Part shown: one piece after another, positions 23,860 through 32,775 of the stretch
Numbering within the stretch: position 1 is the stretch's first letter
Layout: each line of letters starts with the position of its first letter
Origin: SPJN01 sp965229935
GTDB lineage: Bacteria > Pseudomonadota > Alphaproteobacteria > SPJN01
Length of the DNA stretch: 64,000 bases
NCBI GenBank assembly: GCA_965229935.1
Contig: CBDDKB010000002.1
Span: 2,170,001-2,234,000 of the forward strand
Direction of reading: 5' to 3'
Notes under the pieces: generated by a model
The model's input: only the letters and a program-made list of their open reading frames with translations
What the model was told of the DNA's origin: nothing
The model's database searches: none
Position numbers and translations under genes: made by a program

Positions 23860-25062
23860 CTAACCTGCCAACTCCTCCATCAGCCGTGCCAGCATGTCGA
23901 GGCCGAGTTCAAGCTGGCTGATCTCTACAAACTCGTTCGGTTTGTGGGCTTGGGCAATTGATCCGGGGCCACAGACAAAGGTGGGGATGTCTTGGGCCTG
24001 AAAGTGCCCTGCCTCTGTCCCATAGGACACGGCCTGTGTTTCATTTGCTTGCGCCAGGCGCAGGAAGGTTTGCAGCGCCTGATCACCCCCCTGTCCGGCC
24101 TGCAAGGGCGGCACCTGGTGGCCCGGCTTGATCGTAATGCCCAAGTCTTCTTGGTCAGGTGCTTTGGCCCGCATTTCTGCTGACAGGCGCGCCGCCTCAT
24201 CGCTGATGGCTTGCTGCACACTGTCCACATCGGCACCGGGAAGGTCACGATATTCATAAGTGAAGCTGCATTTATGCGGAATGATGTTCAGCGCCGTGCC
24301 CCCTGACAAAACACCCACATGCAGCGACGTATAGGGCGGATCAAACCGGCTGTCGGCGCCGTTCAGTGGATCGCCGATCTGTTGCAGTTTCGTCGCCTCA
24401 TCTTCAATAAAGGTCAGCAGCCGTGCGCCGTAAAAGATGGCGTTCACCCCTTCATGGGTGCGGCTGGAATGGGCTTCTAGCCCGGTCACGGTTACGGTAA
24501 AGGTGCGAATGCCTTTATGCGCATCAACAAGCGCCATTTCCGTCGGCTCCCCCACCAGCACCGCCATAGGGCGGGCATCAAGGGTGCCCATATGCCGAAC
24601 CATGTCGAGACAGCCGGTGCAGCCCACTTCCTCATCATAGGAAAAGGCAAAAAATAAGGGCCGTTTCAGGGGTGCGGCGGCAAATTCGGGCAACATGGCC
24701 ATACAAAGCGCGATAAACCCCTTCATATCCGATGTGCCCCGCCCGACAAGGCGGTTATCTGCGGTTTTTGTCAGCTCAAAAGGGTCCTGATCCCAATCCT
24801 GCCCATCAATCGGCACCACATCTGTGTGGCCTGACAGGGCCACGCCGCCGGGCACATCCGGGCCGATCCGGGCCAATAGGTTGGTTTTGTCCCCCTCTGC
24901 ATTTTTAAAGCGGCGATGGGGAATATCATGCTGGTCAAGCGCGGCCTCAATCCACTCAATCAGGGCAAGGTTTGAGTGGCGCGATACGGTATCAAACCCG
25001 ACCAAACCCTCTAATGCGGTGATGGCGCGGTCTAATCTGTCGGATTTTATGGCGTTGGTCAT
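23860..25062 (-). CDS. argE: Acetylornithine deacetylase (M20 family)
   Basis: Zinc hydrolase releasing ornithine in arginine synthesis, 400 residues. M20 motifs: SGHTDVVPIDG, RGTSDMKGF, the catalytic DEEVGCTG, the dimerisation-domain HSSRTH, and CGPGSIAQAHKPNEFVE with the last metal histidine. The start MTNAIKSDRL at 25062 fits the family; the frame remains open upstream to 25173. Divergent from the RND efflux genes, which share the upstream region. Confidence 0.88.
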   Translation of the reverse strand: MTNAIKSDRLDRAITALEGLVGFDTVSRHSNLALIEWIEAALDQHDIPHRRFKNAEGDKTNLLARIGPDVPGGVALSGHTDVVPIDGQDWDQDPFELTKTADNRLVGRGTSDMKGFIALCMAMLPEFAAAPLKRPLFFAFSYDEEVGCTGCLDMVRHMGTLDARPMAVLVGEPTEMALVDAHKGIRTFTVTVTGLEAHSSRTHEGVNAIFYGARLLTFIEDEATKLQQIGDPLNGADSRFDPPYTSLHVGVLSGGTALNIIPHKCSFTYEYRDLPGADVDSVQQAISDEAARLSAEMRAKAPDQEDLGITIKPGHQVPPLQAGQGGDQALQTFLRLAQANETQAVSYGTEAGHFQAQDIPTFVCGPGSIAQAHKPNEFVEISQLELGLDMLARLMEELAG

Positions 25063-25178
25063 GTGTCGGGGTCCGGTCCTGTCGCTGCGTCTTACTGGCC
25101 CAATCGGGTTGTTTTGCTTGCCTGCATACTGGTCGCCACTATAGAAATGATGAAAATTATGACAAGTAGTCATGTGTA

Positions 25179-26516
25179 ATGGGGATGGCTGTGACCGATC
25201 AGGATAAGCAAAAGGTAAAAAAGCCGGGCCGGATCAGGCGAATTGTGCTGCCTGTGGTTGTGCTTGCGGTGGCCATTATGGGTGCGCGTATTCTTGTGGC
25301 GACGGGCCCTAAGGCAACCCCCTCTATTCCCGCAGAAAAGGCGTGGGCCGTTTCGACTATTCCTGTGGTGACACAGGATGTGCAGCCGAAAATTCAGGCC
25401 TTTGGTACTGTCGCTGCAGGACGCGATGTGGATTTGCGCGTGCTGGTCTCTGGCCCCATCGTGAAAAAGGCGCTTGAGCTGAAAGAAGGTGGTCGGGTGA
25501 AAAAGGGTCAGGCTTTGTTGAGCATTGATCCCTTTAATTATGAAGTCACCTTGCGTGACCGTTCTGCCCAGTTGGACGAGGCACGCGCCCGCCTTGATGA
25601 GGTGCGCGCCCGGGTTTCCGCATCAATGGTGGCAAAGGAACAGGCTGAACAGCAGCTGGAACTACGCCGCCGTGATCTTGATCGCGCTCGTCAATTGTAT
25701 CAGCGCGGCACGGTCAGTCAGAAATATGTCGATGATCGTGAACTTGCGGTCAGCAGCGCCGAACAGGCGGCAGAACAGGCGCGCAGTGATGCGGTGGCGC
25801 AGGATGCGCGGCTGGCCCAACAGGCCGCTGCGATTGATCGGCTTGAATCGGCGGTTGCAAAAGCGCGCCGCGATTTGAAAGACACAGTTTTGTACGCGCC
25901 GTTCGATTCCATCGTGTCGAACGTCACTGCGGAATTGGGCAAGAATGTTTCCCCCAATGAACGGATCGCCACCTTGCAGGGTGTCAGCGGGCTTGAGGTC
26001 AAGGTCACGCTGTCGGATCAACAATTTGGTCGCCTAATCTCAGATGAGGGGGCGCTGACCCCCGACGTGTCTGAATTTCAGGTCAATTGGCGTATCGGCA
26101 ATGCCGACATTGAAACCGTTGCCGTGTTTGATCGTTTCGGGCCACGCATTGCGTCGTCCCGTGGCGGGGTTGAGGTGATTGCCCGCATTGATGATGACCC
26201 GAATGCGTCATTGATCCGGCCTGGTGCCTTTGTTGAGGTTGAGTTGCCGGATCGACGCTTTTTGAACGTGGTGCGGGTTCCGGTGGATTCAGTTTATGAA
26301 AACCGCCGCATCTATGTTGTGACCGATGATAAACGCCTGACGGAACGACGGGTTGAGGTTGTGGGCGCTGCCGGACAGGACCTGCTTGTCCGCGGTGATT
26401 TGCAGGATGGTGATATGATCGCCACGACCCGTTTGGCACGCGTTGGTGAAGGGGTGCTGGTTGATGTGCGCCGCGTTGGTGAGGCTAATCTGATCGACCA
26501 GATCATAACGAACTAA
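25179..26516 (+). CDS. RND efflux system periplasmic adaptor subunit
   Basis: Membrane fusion protein of 445 residues. An N-terminal anchor (IVLPVVVLAVAIMGARILVA, residues 21-40) leads to a split lipoyl domain (GRDVDLRVLVSGPIVKKAL, then VLYAPFDSIVSNV), a long coiled-coil hairpin (residues 120-230, rich in Arg, Glu, Gln, Ala) and a beta-barrel domain. Links the inner-membrane pump to an outer-membrane channel, whose gene is not here. 18 bp before the pump gene. Confidence 0.92.
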   Translation: MGMAVTDQDKQKVKKPGRIRRIVLPVVVLAVAIMGARILVATGPKATPSIPAEKAWAVSTIPVVTQDVQPKIQAFGTVAAGRDVDLRVLVSGPIVKKALELKEGGRVKKGQALLSIDPFNYEVTLRDRSAQLDEARARLDEVRARVSASMVAKEQAEQQLELRRRDLDRARQLYQRGTVSQKYVDDRELAVSSAEQAAEQARSDAVAQDARLAQQAAAIDRLESAVAKARRDLKDTVLYAPFDSIVSNVTAELGKNVSPNERIATLQGVSGLEVKVTLSDQQFGRLISDEGALTPDVSEFQVNWRIGNADIETVAVFDRFGPRIASSRGGVEVIARIDDDPNASLIRPGAFVEVELPDRRFLNVVRVPVDSVYENRRIYVVTDDKRLTERRVEVVGAAGQDLLVRGDLQDGDMIATTRLARVGEGVLVDVRRVGEANLIDQIITN

Positions 26517-26534
26517 GCCGGGGGGCAGTCGATA

Positions 26535-29500
26535 ATGCAAAAACTGATCCGTCTGTTTGTTACCCATCGTAACGCAGCCAATCTGCTGATGATCATCTTG
26601 TTGGTCGTCGGGGCAGCGGGCGCCTCGCGCCTGAACAACCAGTTTTTCCCCGATGTGTCATTCCCCATGGTGATGGTGGTGATCCCGTGGTCCGGCGCCA
26701 GTGCTGAGGATGTGGAACAAAATATCCTTGAAGCGATAGAGCCTGAGCTGCGCTATCTCGATAATGTCAAGGAACTGCACGGTATGGCCGCCGAAGGGGT
26801 GGCGACGCTGGGTGTGGAATTCCAAACCGGCACTGATATGGCTACCGCCGCGTCTGAGGTTGAGTCAGCCATTGACCAGGTAACGACCCTTCCCCAAGAT
26901 TCTGAAAAGCCGGTCATTCAACGGATCCGCCCGTTTGAAGATGTGTTGCGCATTGTGATCAGCGGCCCCTTTCCTGAAGAGTCGCTAAAAAACTATGCGA
27001 AACATATCCGGGATGAGTTGATTGAGGCTGGCGTTGACAAGGTCAATTTCCTTGGCATGCGTGACGCAGAAATTTTGGTCGAGGTGCCAGAGGCCGCCCT
27101 ACGTCAGCTCAACATGAACTTGCCGGAAATTGCCCAGCGCATTGGTCAGCAAAGTTTGGACATCCCCTCTGGCGTTGTTGAAGGCAGTGTTGAACGGCAG
27201 GTCCGTTCAGTCGGAAAGGCGGTGACCGCCGAAGCTGTTGGCGCGATTGAGGTACGCTCGCTCGACACGGGTGAAAAGATTTATTTGCGCGATATCGGAA
27301 CGGTTAGCGAGTCTTTTGAAGACGTGTTGCGCACTCAATATCGTCAGGGCGAACAGGCGATTGTGCTAACCGTAGAACGGGCTGCAACCGCAGATGTTTT
27401 GGAAACATCGCGCATTGCAGAAGACCGTATTAAGGAAGTTCGTGCCAAACTGCCCCAAACGCTGAACATCGAAATTTACGATATTCGCGCAAACTATTTG
27501 CGTGAACGTATCGACTTGATGATGCGCAATGGCCTTGGTGGCTTGGTCCTCGTCATCGTTATTCTTTATATCTTCCTGTCTGGCCGCTTGGCCTTTTGGG
27601 TGGCGGCGGGTATTCCGGTTGCCATGCTGGCGACCGCTGCGGCGATGCTTTATTTCGGCCAGTCGATCAACATGATCTCGTTGTTTGCCATGATCATGAC
27701 TTTGGGGATTATTGTTGATGATGCGATTGTGGTCGCAGAACATGCAGCCCATCAGCGAGAAAAGGGGCTGACTCCCATTCAGGCGTCAGAGATTGGCGCC
27801 TATCGCATGTTGGGACCTGTGATTGCGGCGTCACTAACCACCGTTGCTGCCTTTGCCCCTGTCCTGTTGATCCGTGATGAAATCGGTCAGGTGATGAGTT
27901 CCATTACCTATGTTGTGATCGCGGTTGTGATCGCCAGCTTGATTGAGTGTTTCTTGGTGTTGCCCGGTCATTTGCGCGGGGCGCTGCGGCCTGATCCCAA
28001 GGCGTCCAAAGGCTTCCGCAAGTGGTTTGATGAACGGTTCGAGGCGTTCCGCGGTGGCCGCTTCAGCCGCTTTGTCGGTGTGACCTATGATTACCGCTAT
28101 GTCACCGTTGCCGTAGCGATCAGCACATTGGTTCTTGCTATCGGGCTTGTTGCCTCTGGCCGGGTACAGTTCAGCTTCTTCCCCCCGACAGAGGCTGAAA
28201 CCGTTCATGCCAATGTTGTGTTTTCGCCCGGATCGTCAAAGGACGATGTGGTTGCGTTCTTGCATGAACTTGAACGGTCTGCCTATGCCACCGATCAGTG
28301 GTTCCAGGATGAGTTAAATTTGGAAGAGCCGTTGGTCGTCATGACCGTCGGCCAGCATGGTATGACCGCAACCGGCATTTTTGATCCTACACAAGGCGAT
28401 AATGTTGGTGGCTTCACCCTTGAGATGACAGCGCCTGACCATCGCGATATCAGCGCAGAAGAGTTTATCGCTGAATGGCGCAGCAAGATGCATGTGCCTG
28501 CCGGGCTTGACAGATTGGTGATCAAACCGCGTGAAGAAGGCCCCCCCGGCGAGGATATGGATGTCCGTATTTATGGCGGTGAAGCCAAACAGCTGAAAGA
28601 AGCAGCGATCGAGGTGCGTGAGCTGATGGCTCGCTTCCCCGGCGTGTCGGAAATCGATGATGATTTGCCTTATGGCAAACCTGAATGGCTGTTAAGCCTG
28701 TCACCGCGTGGCGCGGCGCTTGGCTTCACAACTGAAAGTGTGGGCCGCGAGCTGCGCGCCACACTTGATGGGCAGATAGCAAAACGGTTTGCGCGTGGGG
28801 ATGAAGAAATCAAAATCCGCGTTCAAACCCCTGCGGCTGACAATACCGCTGAACTGTTCCGCGATATGACGGTCACGGCACCCAATGGTGAAAAAGTGCC
28901 CCTGACCGAAGTGGTGATCCTGCGCGAAGAACGCGGCTTTGCCCGCCTGCGTCACAGCAATGGTCATCTTGAAACGATGGTGTCAGCCAATATTGATGAA
29001 GAGGTCACCACCCCCCAGATTGTGATGGAGGGGCTGGAGAAAAACGGCATTCGCGACATTATCGAAAAGTATGACTTGAACTATCGCTATGGCGGCCGCA
29101 TCGAAGACACCACCCGTGCGCTTGAAGACTTGCAGCTTGGCTTTATGGTGTCGTTGGTTGGTATTTATGTGATCTTGGCTTGGGTCTTTGCCAGCTATTC
29201 ACGCCCGTTGGTGGTGATGGCGATTATCCCCTTTGGTCTTGTCGGGGCTATTGTCGGTCACATGGTTATGGGCGTGTTGTTGAACATGTTGTCATTGATC
29301 GCATTGCTTGGTCTTGGCGGTATTTTGGTGAATGACTCGATTATTTTGGTCACGACGATTGACGAAAAAATCGAACAGGGGATGAGCTTGCGTGACGCTG
29401 TGCTCAGCGGGGTTGAGGATCGGCTGCGCGCCGTGCTGCTGACGTCTATGACGACAGTGGGCGGGTTGATGCCGCTGATGTTTGAAACCAGCATGCAGGC

Positions 29501-29669
29501 AGCCTTTGTGGTGCCGATGGCAATCACGATTGCGTTTGGTTTGTCTACCGCGACATTCCTTGTGCTGATGGTGGTGCCTGCCATGTTGGGTATTCAGGAA
29601 GATATTCGCCGCCTGTTTGGTTTGAAACCCAGCGCCCGGCAAATTCTGGATCACGCCCCGGCTGAGTAG
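26535..29669 (+). CDS. RND family efflux permease (AcrB/HAE1 superfamily)
   Basis: Inner-membrane proton-driven pump of 1044 residues with the duplicated RND plan: one N-terminal helix, a porter domain, six helices (about 335-550), a second porter domain and six final helices (870-1020). The proton-relay aspartates are present in LGIIVDDAIVVAEH. The second half has LGGILVNDSIILV at the equivalent place. Substrate is not readable; drugs, bile salts or solvents are typical. Operon with the adaptor upstream; ends before the repeat-rich gap 29670-30022. Confidence 0.94.
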   Translation: MQKLIRLFVTHRNAANLLMIILLVVGAAGASRLNNQFFPDVSFPMVMVVIPWSGASAEDVEQNILEAIEPELRYLDNVKELHGMAAEGVATLGVEFQTGTDMATAASEVESAIDQVTTLPQDSEKPVIQRIRPFEDVLRIVISGPFPEESLKNYAKHIRDELIEAGVDKVNFLGMRDAEILVEVPEAALRQLNMNLPEIAQRIGQQSLDIPSGVVEGSVERQVRSVGKAVTAEAVGAIEVRSLDTGEKIYLRDIGTVSESFEDVLRTQYRQGEQAIVLTVERAATADVLETSRIAEDRIKEVRAKLPQTLNIEIYDIRANYLRERIDLMMRNGLGGLVLVIVILYIFLSGRLAFWVAAGIPVAMLATAAAMLYFGQSINMISLFAMIMTLGIIVDDAIVVAEHAAHQREKGLTPIQASEIGAYRMLGPVIAASLTTVAAFAPVLLIRDEIGQVMSSITYVVIAVVIASLIECFLVLPGHLRGALRPDPKASKGFRKWFDERFEAFRGGRFSRFVGVTYDYRYVTVAVAISTLVLAIGLVASGRVQFSFFPPTEAETVHANVVFSPGSSKDDVVAFLHELERSAYATDQWFQDELNLEEPLVVMTVGQHGMTATGIFDPTQGDNVGGFTLEMTAPDHRDISAEEFIAEWRSKMHVPAGLDRLVIKPREEGPPGEDMDVRIYGGEAKQLKEAAIEVRELMARFPGVSEIDDDLPYGKPEWLLSLSPRGAALGFTTESVGRELRATLDGQIAKRFARGDEEIKIRVQTPAADNTAELFRDMTVTAPNGEKVPLTEVVILREERGFARLRHSNGHLETMVSANIDEEVTTPQIVMEGLEKNGIRDIIEKYDLNYRYGGRIEDTTRALEDLQLGFMVSLVGIYVILAWVFASYSRPLVVMAIIPFGLVGAIVGHMVMGVLLNMLSLIALLGLGGILVNDSIILVTTIDEKIEQGMSLRDAVLSGVEDRLRAVLLTSMTTVGGLMPLMFETSMQAAFVVPMAITIAFGLSTATFLVLMVVPAMLGIQEDIRRLFGLKPSARQILDHAPAE

Positions 29670-29698
29670 TCGTTTTTGCAATCGTCACTCAAAATGAG

Positions 29699-29751
29699 GT
29701 TTAGATCACTATCCGCTTCGTAATCGGACTACTCATTTTGAAGGCACAGAA
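29699..29751 (+). repeat. Structured repeat R2b
   Basis: Ten-base arms TCAAAATGAG/CTCATTTTGA enclose GTTTAGATCACTA and the hairpin TCCG-CTTCGTAAT-CGGA. It lies 30 bp after the RND pump stop, in a gap between two convergent genes. The core is nearly the same as in R2a and R2c, the arms are not. Confidence 0.8.
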
Positions 29752-29763
29752 AGCTCAACCCAA

Positions 29764-29915
29764 AGACCCCGCATCAAGTGCGGGGTGACGGAAGAGAATG
29801 GATTTTGCCGTAAATGCAACCCGTCATCCCGGCCAAGCATAGCGCGATCCGGGATCCATTGCAGCGGTTGGCACCCACTATGGACCCCGGATAGTGCTGC
29901 GCACTTCCGGGGTGC
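29764..29915 (+). repeat. Alphaproteobacterial palindromic repeat R3a (compound)
   Basis: A half unit, GACCCCGCATCAAGTGCGGGG (first part ending 29787), then a full unit running from CGTCATCCCGG through ATCCATTGCAGCGG to ATGGACCCCGG...CCGGGG. The same full unit is at 51497-51583 (R3b). This family of inverted GACCCCGG repeats is widespread in Alphaproteobacteria between genes. Confidence 0.75.
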
Positions 29916-29931
29916 CGTTTAAGGATGTTAT

Positions 29932-29998
29932 GGTTGCGCAAGCGGACAGAAAACCGCCCCCCTCGATTCTGCAAGGCACTTTTCCGACTTGTCGCTCC
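29932..29998 (+). repeat. Hairpin element R1d
   Basis: Outer stem GCG-CAAG (29936-29942) pairs with CTTG-T-CGC (29988-29995). GGACAGAAAACC follows the left arm and GGCACTTTTCC precedes the right arm, as in R1c and R1e. Directly beyond R3a and 25 bp from the trkH stop. Confidence 0.75.
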
Positions 29999-30022
29999 CA
30001 GCGCGCGGTGACGGCTTTGAGC

Positions 30023-31483
30023 CTAGCTGTTCCAAAGTTTTGGCGTGAACAGCACCAAGACGACCAACAGTTCCAACCGGCCCAACAGCATAGCCACGCA
30101 CAGGACCCATTTCGCAGTGTCAGGTAGTGTTTGGTATGTGCCGGACGGCCCGACAATATCACCCAGACCCGGCCCCACATTGGCAAGTGCTGCCGCTGCG
30201 GCGGAAGCTGCCGTCATCAGGTCAAGCCCTGTTGCACTTAGGGCAAGGATGGTCATGGCAAGTGCGGCAACAAACAAAAAGAAAAAGCTCATGACAGAGT
30301 CGGTGACATCATCACCGATCTTGCGGCCATTATAGCGCGGGATAAACACAGCATGGGGGTGGCGAATGCGGATGATTTCCCCCTTCACCATTTCATACAG
30401 GACCTGAAAGCGGAACACCTTAATCCCGCATGAGGCGGACCCGGCACAACCACCGATCAGCATGCAGCAGAAAAAGAATAGCTGAGCAAAAGGCCCCCAA
30501 CTATTATAGTCGGCAGATGCATACCCTGTGCCTGAAATAACCGACACGCCGTTAAAGGCTGAATCGCGCAAACTCTCCCAGCTTAAAACCTCTTGATGAT
30601 GCCAACGCCAAAGCACCATGATTATGGTGCTAAAGACGACGATGCCTAAAAAGGTCCGCACCTGTGTATCCTGCCACAATCGGCGCGGATTGCCCGACAC
30701 GGCAACAAGGATCAGCGTGAAGGGAAGCGAACCGACGATCATAAAAAGGGTCGCCATCACCTCAGCATGGGCAAAATCAAAATGGCCGAAAGACGCATCA
30801 TGGGTTGAATAGCCGCCTGTTGATACGGTGGTCATGGAATGGGCGATGGCGTCAAAGGCGGTCATCCCTGCAAACCAATAGCCGACAAAACAGATTGTCG
30901 TCATGCCCATATATAGCCAGGTCAGACCGCTGGCGATTTGGGCGGCACGGGGCAGAATTTTTTCCGAATTGTCGGAACTTTCCATCTTAAAAAGCTGCAT
31001 CCCCCCGACCTGCAACATGGGCAGGACAGCGATCGCCATCACAACAATCCCAACGCCGCCCAGCCATTGCAGCAAGGCGCGCCAAATCAAAATACCAGGC
31101 GGTGTATCATCAAGCCCGGTCATGACCGTGGCGCCCGTTGTGGTGATGCCGGACATCGCCTCAAAAAAGGCGTCGGTATAGCTTAGGCCCAGCCCAGCAA
31201 AGGCCAAGGGCAGTGCCGCAAAGGCGGTGATGGAAATCCAGACAGAGACGATCAGCAAAAAGGCCTGGCGCACAGACAATGCTGTTTGCCCGGCCTGTTG
31301 CTCACCCCGTGCTGCGATGGTCAGCGCGCCGCCGACAAAGATGGTAAAGGCTGCGGCGACGGCAAAAATCTTCCAATCATCATTCTGGGCAGCCAGATCG
31401 AACCCGACCGGCACGGCCATGGCAAGACCAAGCGTCAGCAGCAAAAAGCCATTGACCAGAATGACCGGTCGAAGCTCTGTCAT
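30023..31483 (-). CDS. trkH: TrkH family potassium uptake protein
   Basis: Inner-membrane K+ translocation subunit of 486 residues with the superfamily's repeated membrane-pore-membrane units; pore-like segments are ITTTGATVM, STGGYSTHD, GTGYASADYN and NVGPGLGD. It needs the cytoplasmic TrkA regulator, not found here. Upstream neighbour is folE, same strand, 48 bp away. Its 3' side faces a gap packed with repeats R2b, R3a and R1d. Confidence 0.93.
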   Translation of the reverse strand: MTELRPVILVNGFLLLTLGLAMAVPVGFDLAAQNDDWKIFAVAAAFTIFVGGALTIAARGEQQAGQTALSVRQAFLLIVSVWISITAFAALPLAFAGLGLSYTDAFFEAMSGITTTGATVMTGLDDTPPGILIWRALLQWLGGVGIVVMAIAVLPMLQVGGMQLFKMESSDNSEKILPRAAQIASGLTWLYMGMTTICFVGYWFAGMTAFDAIAHSMTTVSTGGYSTHDASFGHFDFAHAEVMATLFMIVGSLPFTLILVAVSGNPRRLWQDTQVRTFLGIVVFSTIIMVLWRWHHQEVLSWESLRDSAFNGVSVISGTGYASADYNSWGPFAQLFFFCCMLIGGCAGSASCGIKVFRFQVLYEMVKGEIIRIRHPHAVFIPRYNGRKIGDDVTDSVMSFFFLFVAALAMTILALSATGLDLMTAASAAAAALANVGPGLGDIVGPSGTYQTLPDTAKWVLCVAMLLGRLELLVVLVLFTPKLWNS

Positions 31484-31531
31484 CGGGTTCCCTTCACCTG
31501 CGGCACGGGTTTGCTATCACATGATAGCTGA

Positions 31532-32155
31532 TCAGCCTTCAAAACGGCTGGTCGGATTACCCAATATAGTCAAAAGCTCGGCCCGTGTCGTCGGATTGTT
31601 ACGGAATTCGCCCAGCATCTGACTTGTCACCATGCTGACGCCCGGCTTGTGCACGCCGCGCGTTGTCATACATTGATGTTGCGCCTCGATAATTACGGCG
31701 ACACCGCGCGGGCTCAACACATCATTGATGGTGTTGGCGATTTGGGCGTTCAGCTTTTCCTGCACCTGAAAGCGGCGGGAATAAGCCTCAACCACGCGGG
31801 CCAGCTTGGAAATACCAACAACGCGATTGGTGGGCAGATAGGCAACATGGGCCTTGCCGATAATGGGGGCCATGTGATGTTCGCAGTAACTTTCCACGCG
31901 GATGTCGCGCAGTAAGATCACTTCGTCATAGCCTTCAACCTCTTCAAAGGTCCGCTCAAGATATTCAAGCGGGTCTTCGGCATAGCCTTGGAACCATTGT
32001 TCATAGGCGCGTGCGACGCGGCTGGGGGTATCAAGCAGACCTTCGCGGTCAGGATCATCACCCGCCCAGCGCAGCAGGGTGCGCACGGCGGCCTCAGCCT
32101 CCTCGCGCGAGGGGCGGTCAATAGTTGAAGGTGCAGACGGCGTATCAGCAGTCAT
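31532..32155 (-). CDS. folE: GTP cyclohydrolase I
   Basis: First enzyme of tetrahydrofolate synthesis. Zinc and catalytic residues are in VESYCEHHMAPIIGKAHVAYLP (read in parts) and AQHQCMTTRG; the C-terminal SQMLGEFRNNP segment is typical. The ATG at 32155 (MTADTPSAPS) has a GGAA ribosome site; 207 residues. An in-frame ATG at 32170 is possible. Confidence 0.96.
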   Translation of the reverse strand: MTADTPSAPSTIDRPSREEAEAAVRTLLRWAGDDPDREGLLDTPSRVARAYEQWFQGYAEDPLEYLERTFEEVEGYDEVILLRDIRVESYCEHHMAPIIGKAHVAYLPTNRVVGISKLARVVEAYSRRFQVQEKLNAQIANTINDVLSPRGVAVIIEAQHQCMTTRGVHKPGVSMVTSQMLGEFRNNPTTRAELLTILGNPTSRFEG

Positions 32156-32346
32156 AAAAATTCCGATCATGTTTGTTTGGGGTCGGAAGCCGGAATAGCA
32201 GCCAACCTGTTAGGTGGTCTTAAGCCTTTACGGTTCTAAGGGCGCGATCGATTACTGATTTATCCCTGTGCCGCGCCTTTGTTCGGGGGCAACTTTGCAC
32301 CTTTTGCCCGGAAGGTCAATTCTGTGTACTGACCTGATTTGGCGCA

Positions 32347-32775
32347 CTAATTGACAGAGGGGCGATCATAAGGACTGTCGAGCGAAAAGGCAGGGATTTC
32401 AATCTCGAACCCATTGCCGCGCGCATCCACCATCTGATAGCTGCCGCGCATAATGCCTGATGGGGTGGTTAGAGGCACACCCGATGTGTAGCTGTAGCTT
32501 TGCCCGCATAACAGTACCGGATGGTCGCCCACAACGCCTGACCCGCGCACTTCTTCGGTGCGGCCCATCGCGTCTGTGATGATCCAGTGACGGGATTTCA
32601 GTTGCACCCGCGCCTGATCAGACGTGTCATCATCGCAATGATTGGTTAGGGTGATGTGATAGGCCCAGACATAACGATTGGCGACGGGGTCCGACTGGTC
32701 CTCTAGAAAAAGGGGCCGGACCGTCACGTCAAGCGCGCCTGTGCGGGCGCTATATGTGCCGCCATCGCTGCTCAT
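32347..32775 (-). CDS. apaG: ApaG protein
   Basis: 142 residues, a fibronectin-III-like beta fold with VANRYVWAYHITLTN, SRHWIITDAMG, VVGDHPVLLCGQSYSYTSG and MRGSYQMVD. Linked genetically to Co2+ resistance and Mg2+ efflux in enterobacteria; biochemical role unclear. The ATG overlaps the metZ stop (TGATG), so it is read from the metZ message. About 190 bp to folE downstream, with a GGGCAA...TTGCCC hairpin near 32288-32312 as a possible terminator. Confidence 0.93.
   Translation of the reverse strand: MSSDGGTYSARTGALDVTVRPLFLEDQSDPVANRYVWAYHITLTNHCDDDTSDQARVQLKSRHWIITDAMGRTEEVRGSGVVGDHPVLLCGQSYSYTSGVPLTTPSGIMRGSYQMVDARGNGFEIEIPAFSLDSPYDRPSVN

Noticed and set aside
25159..25173. ATGAC-AAGTA-GTCAT palindrome between argE and the RND genes
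   Set aside because: Only 5 bp arms, directly over the ribosome-site region of the adaptor gene, and no regulator nearby; not distinguishable from chance.
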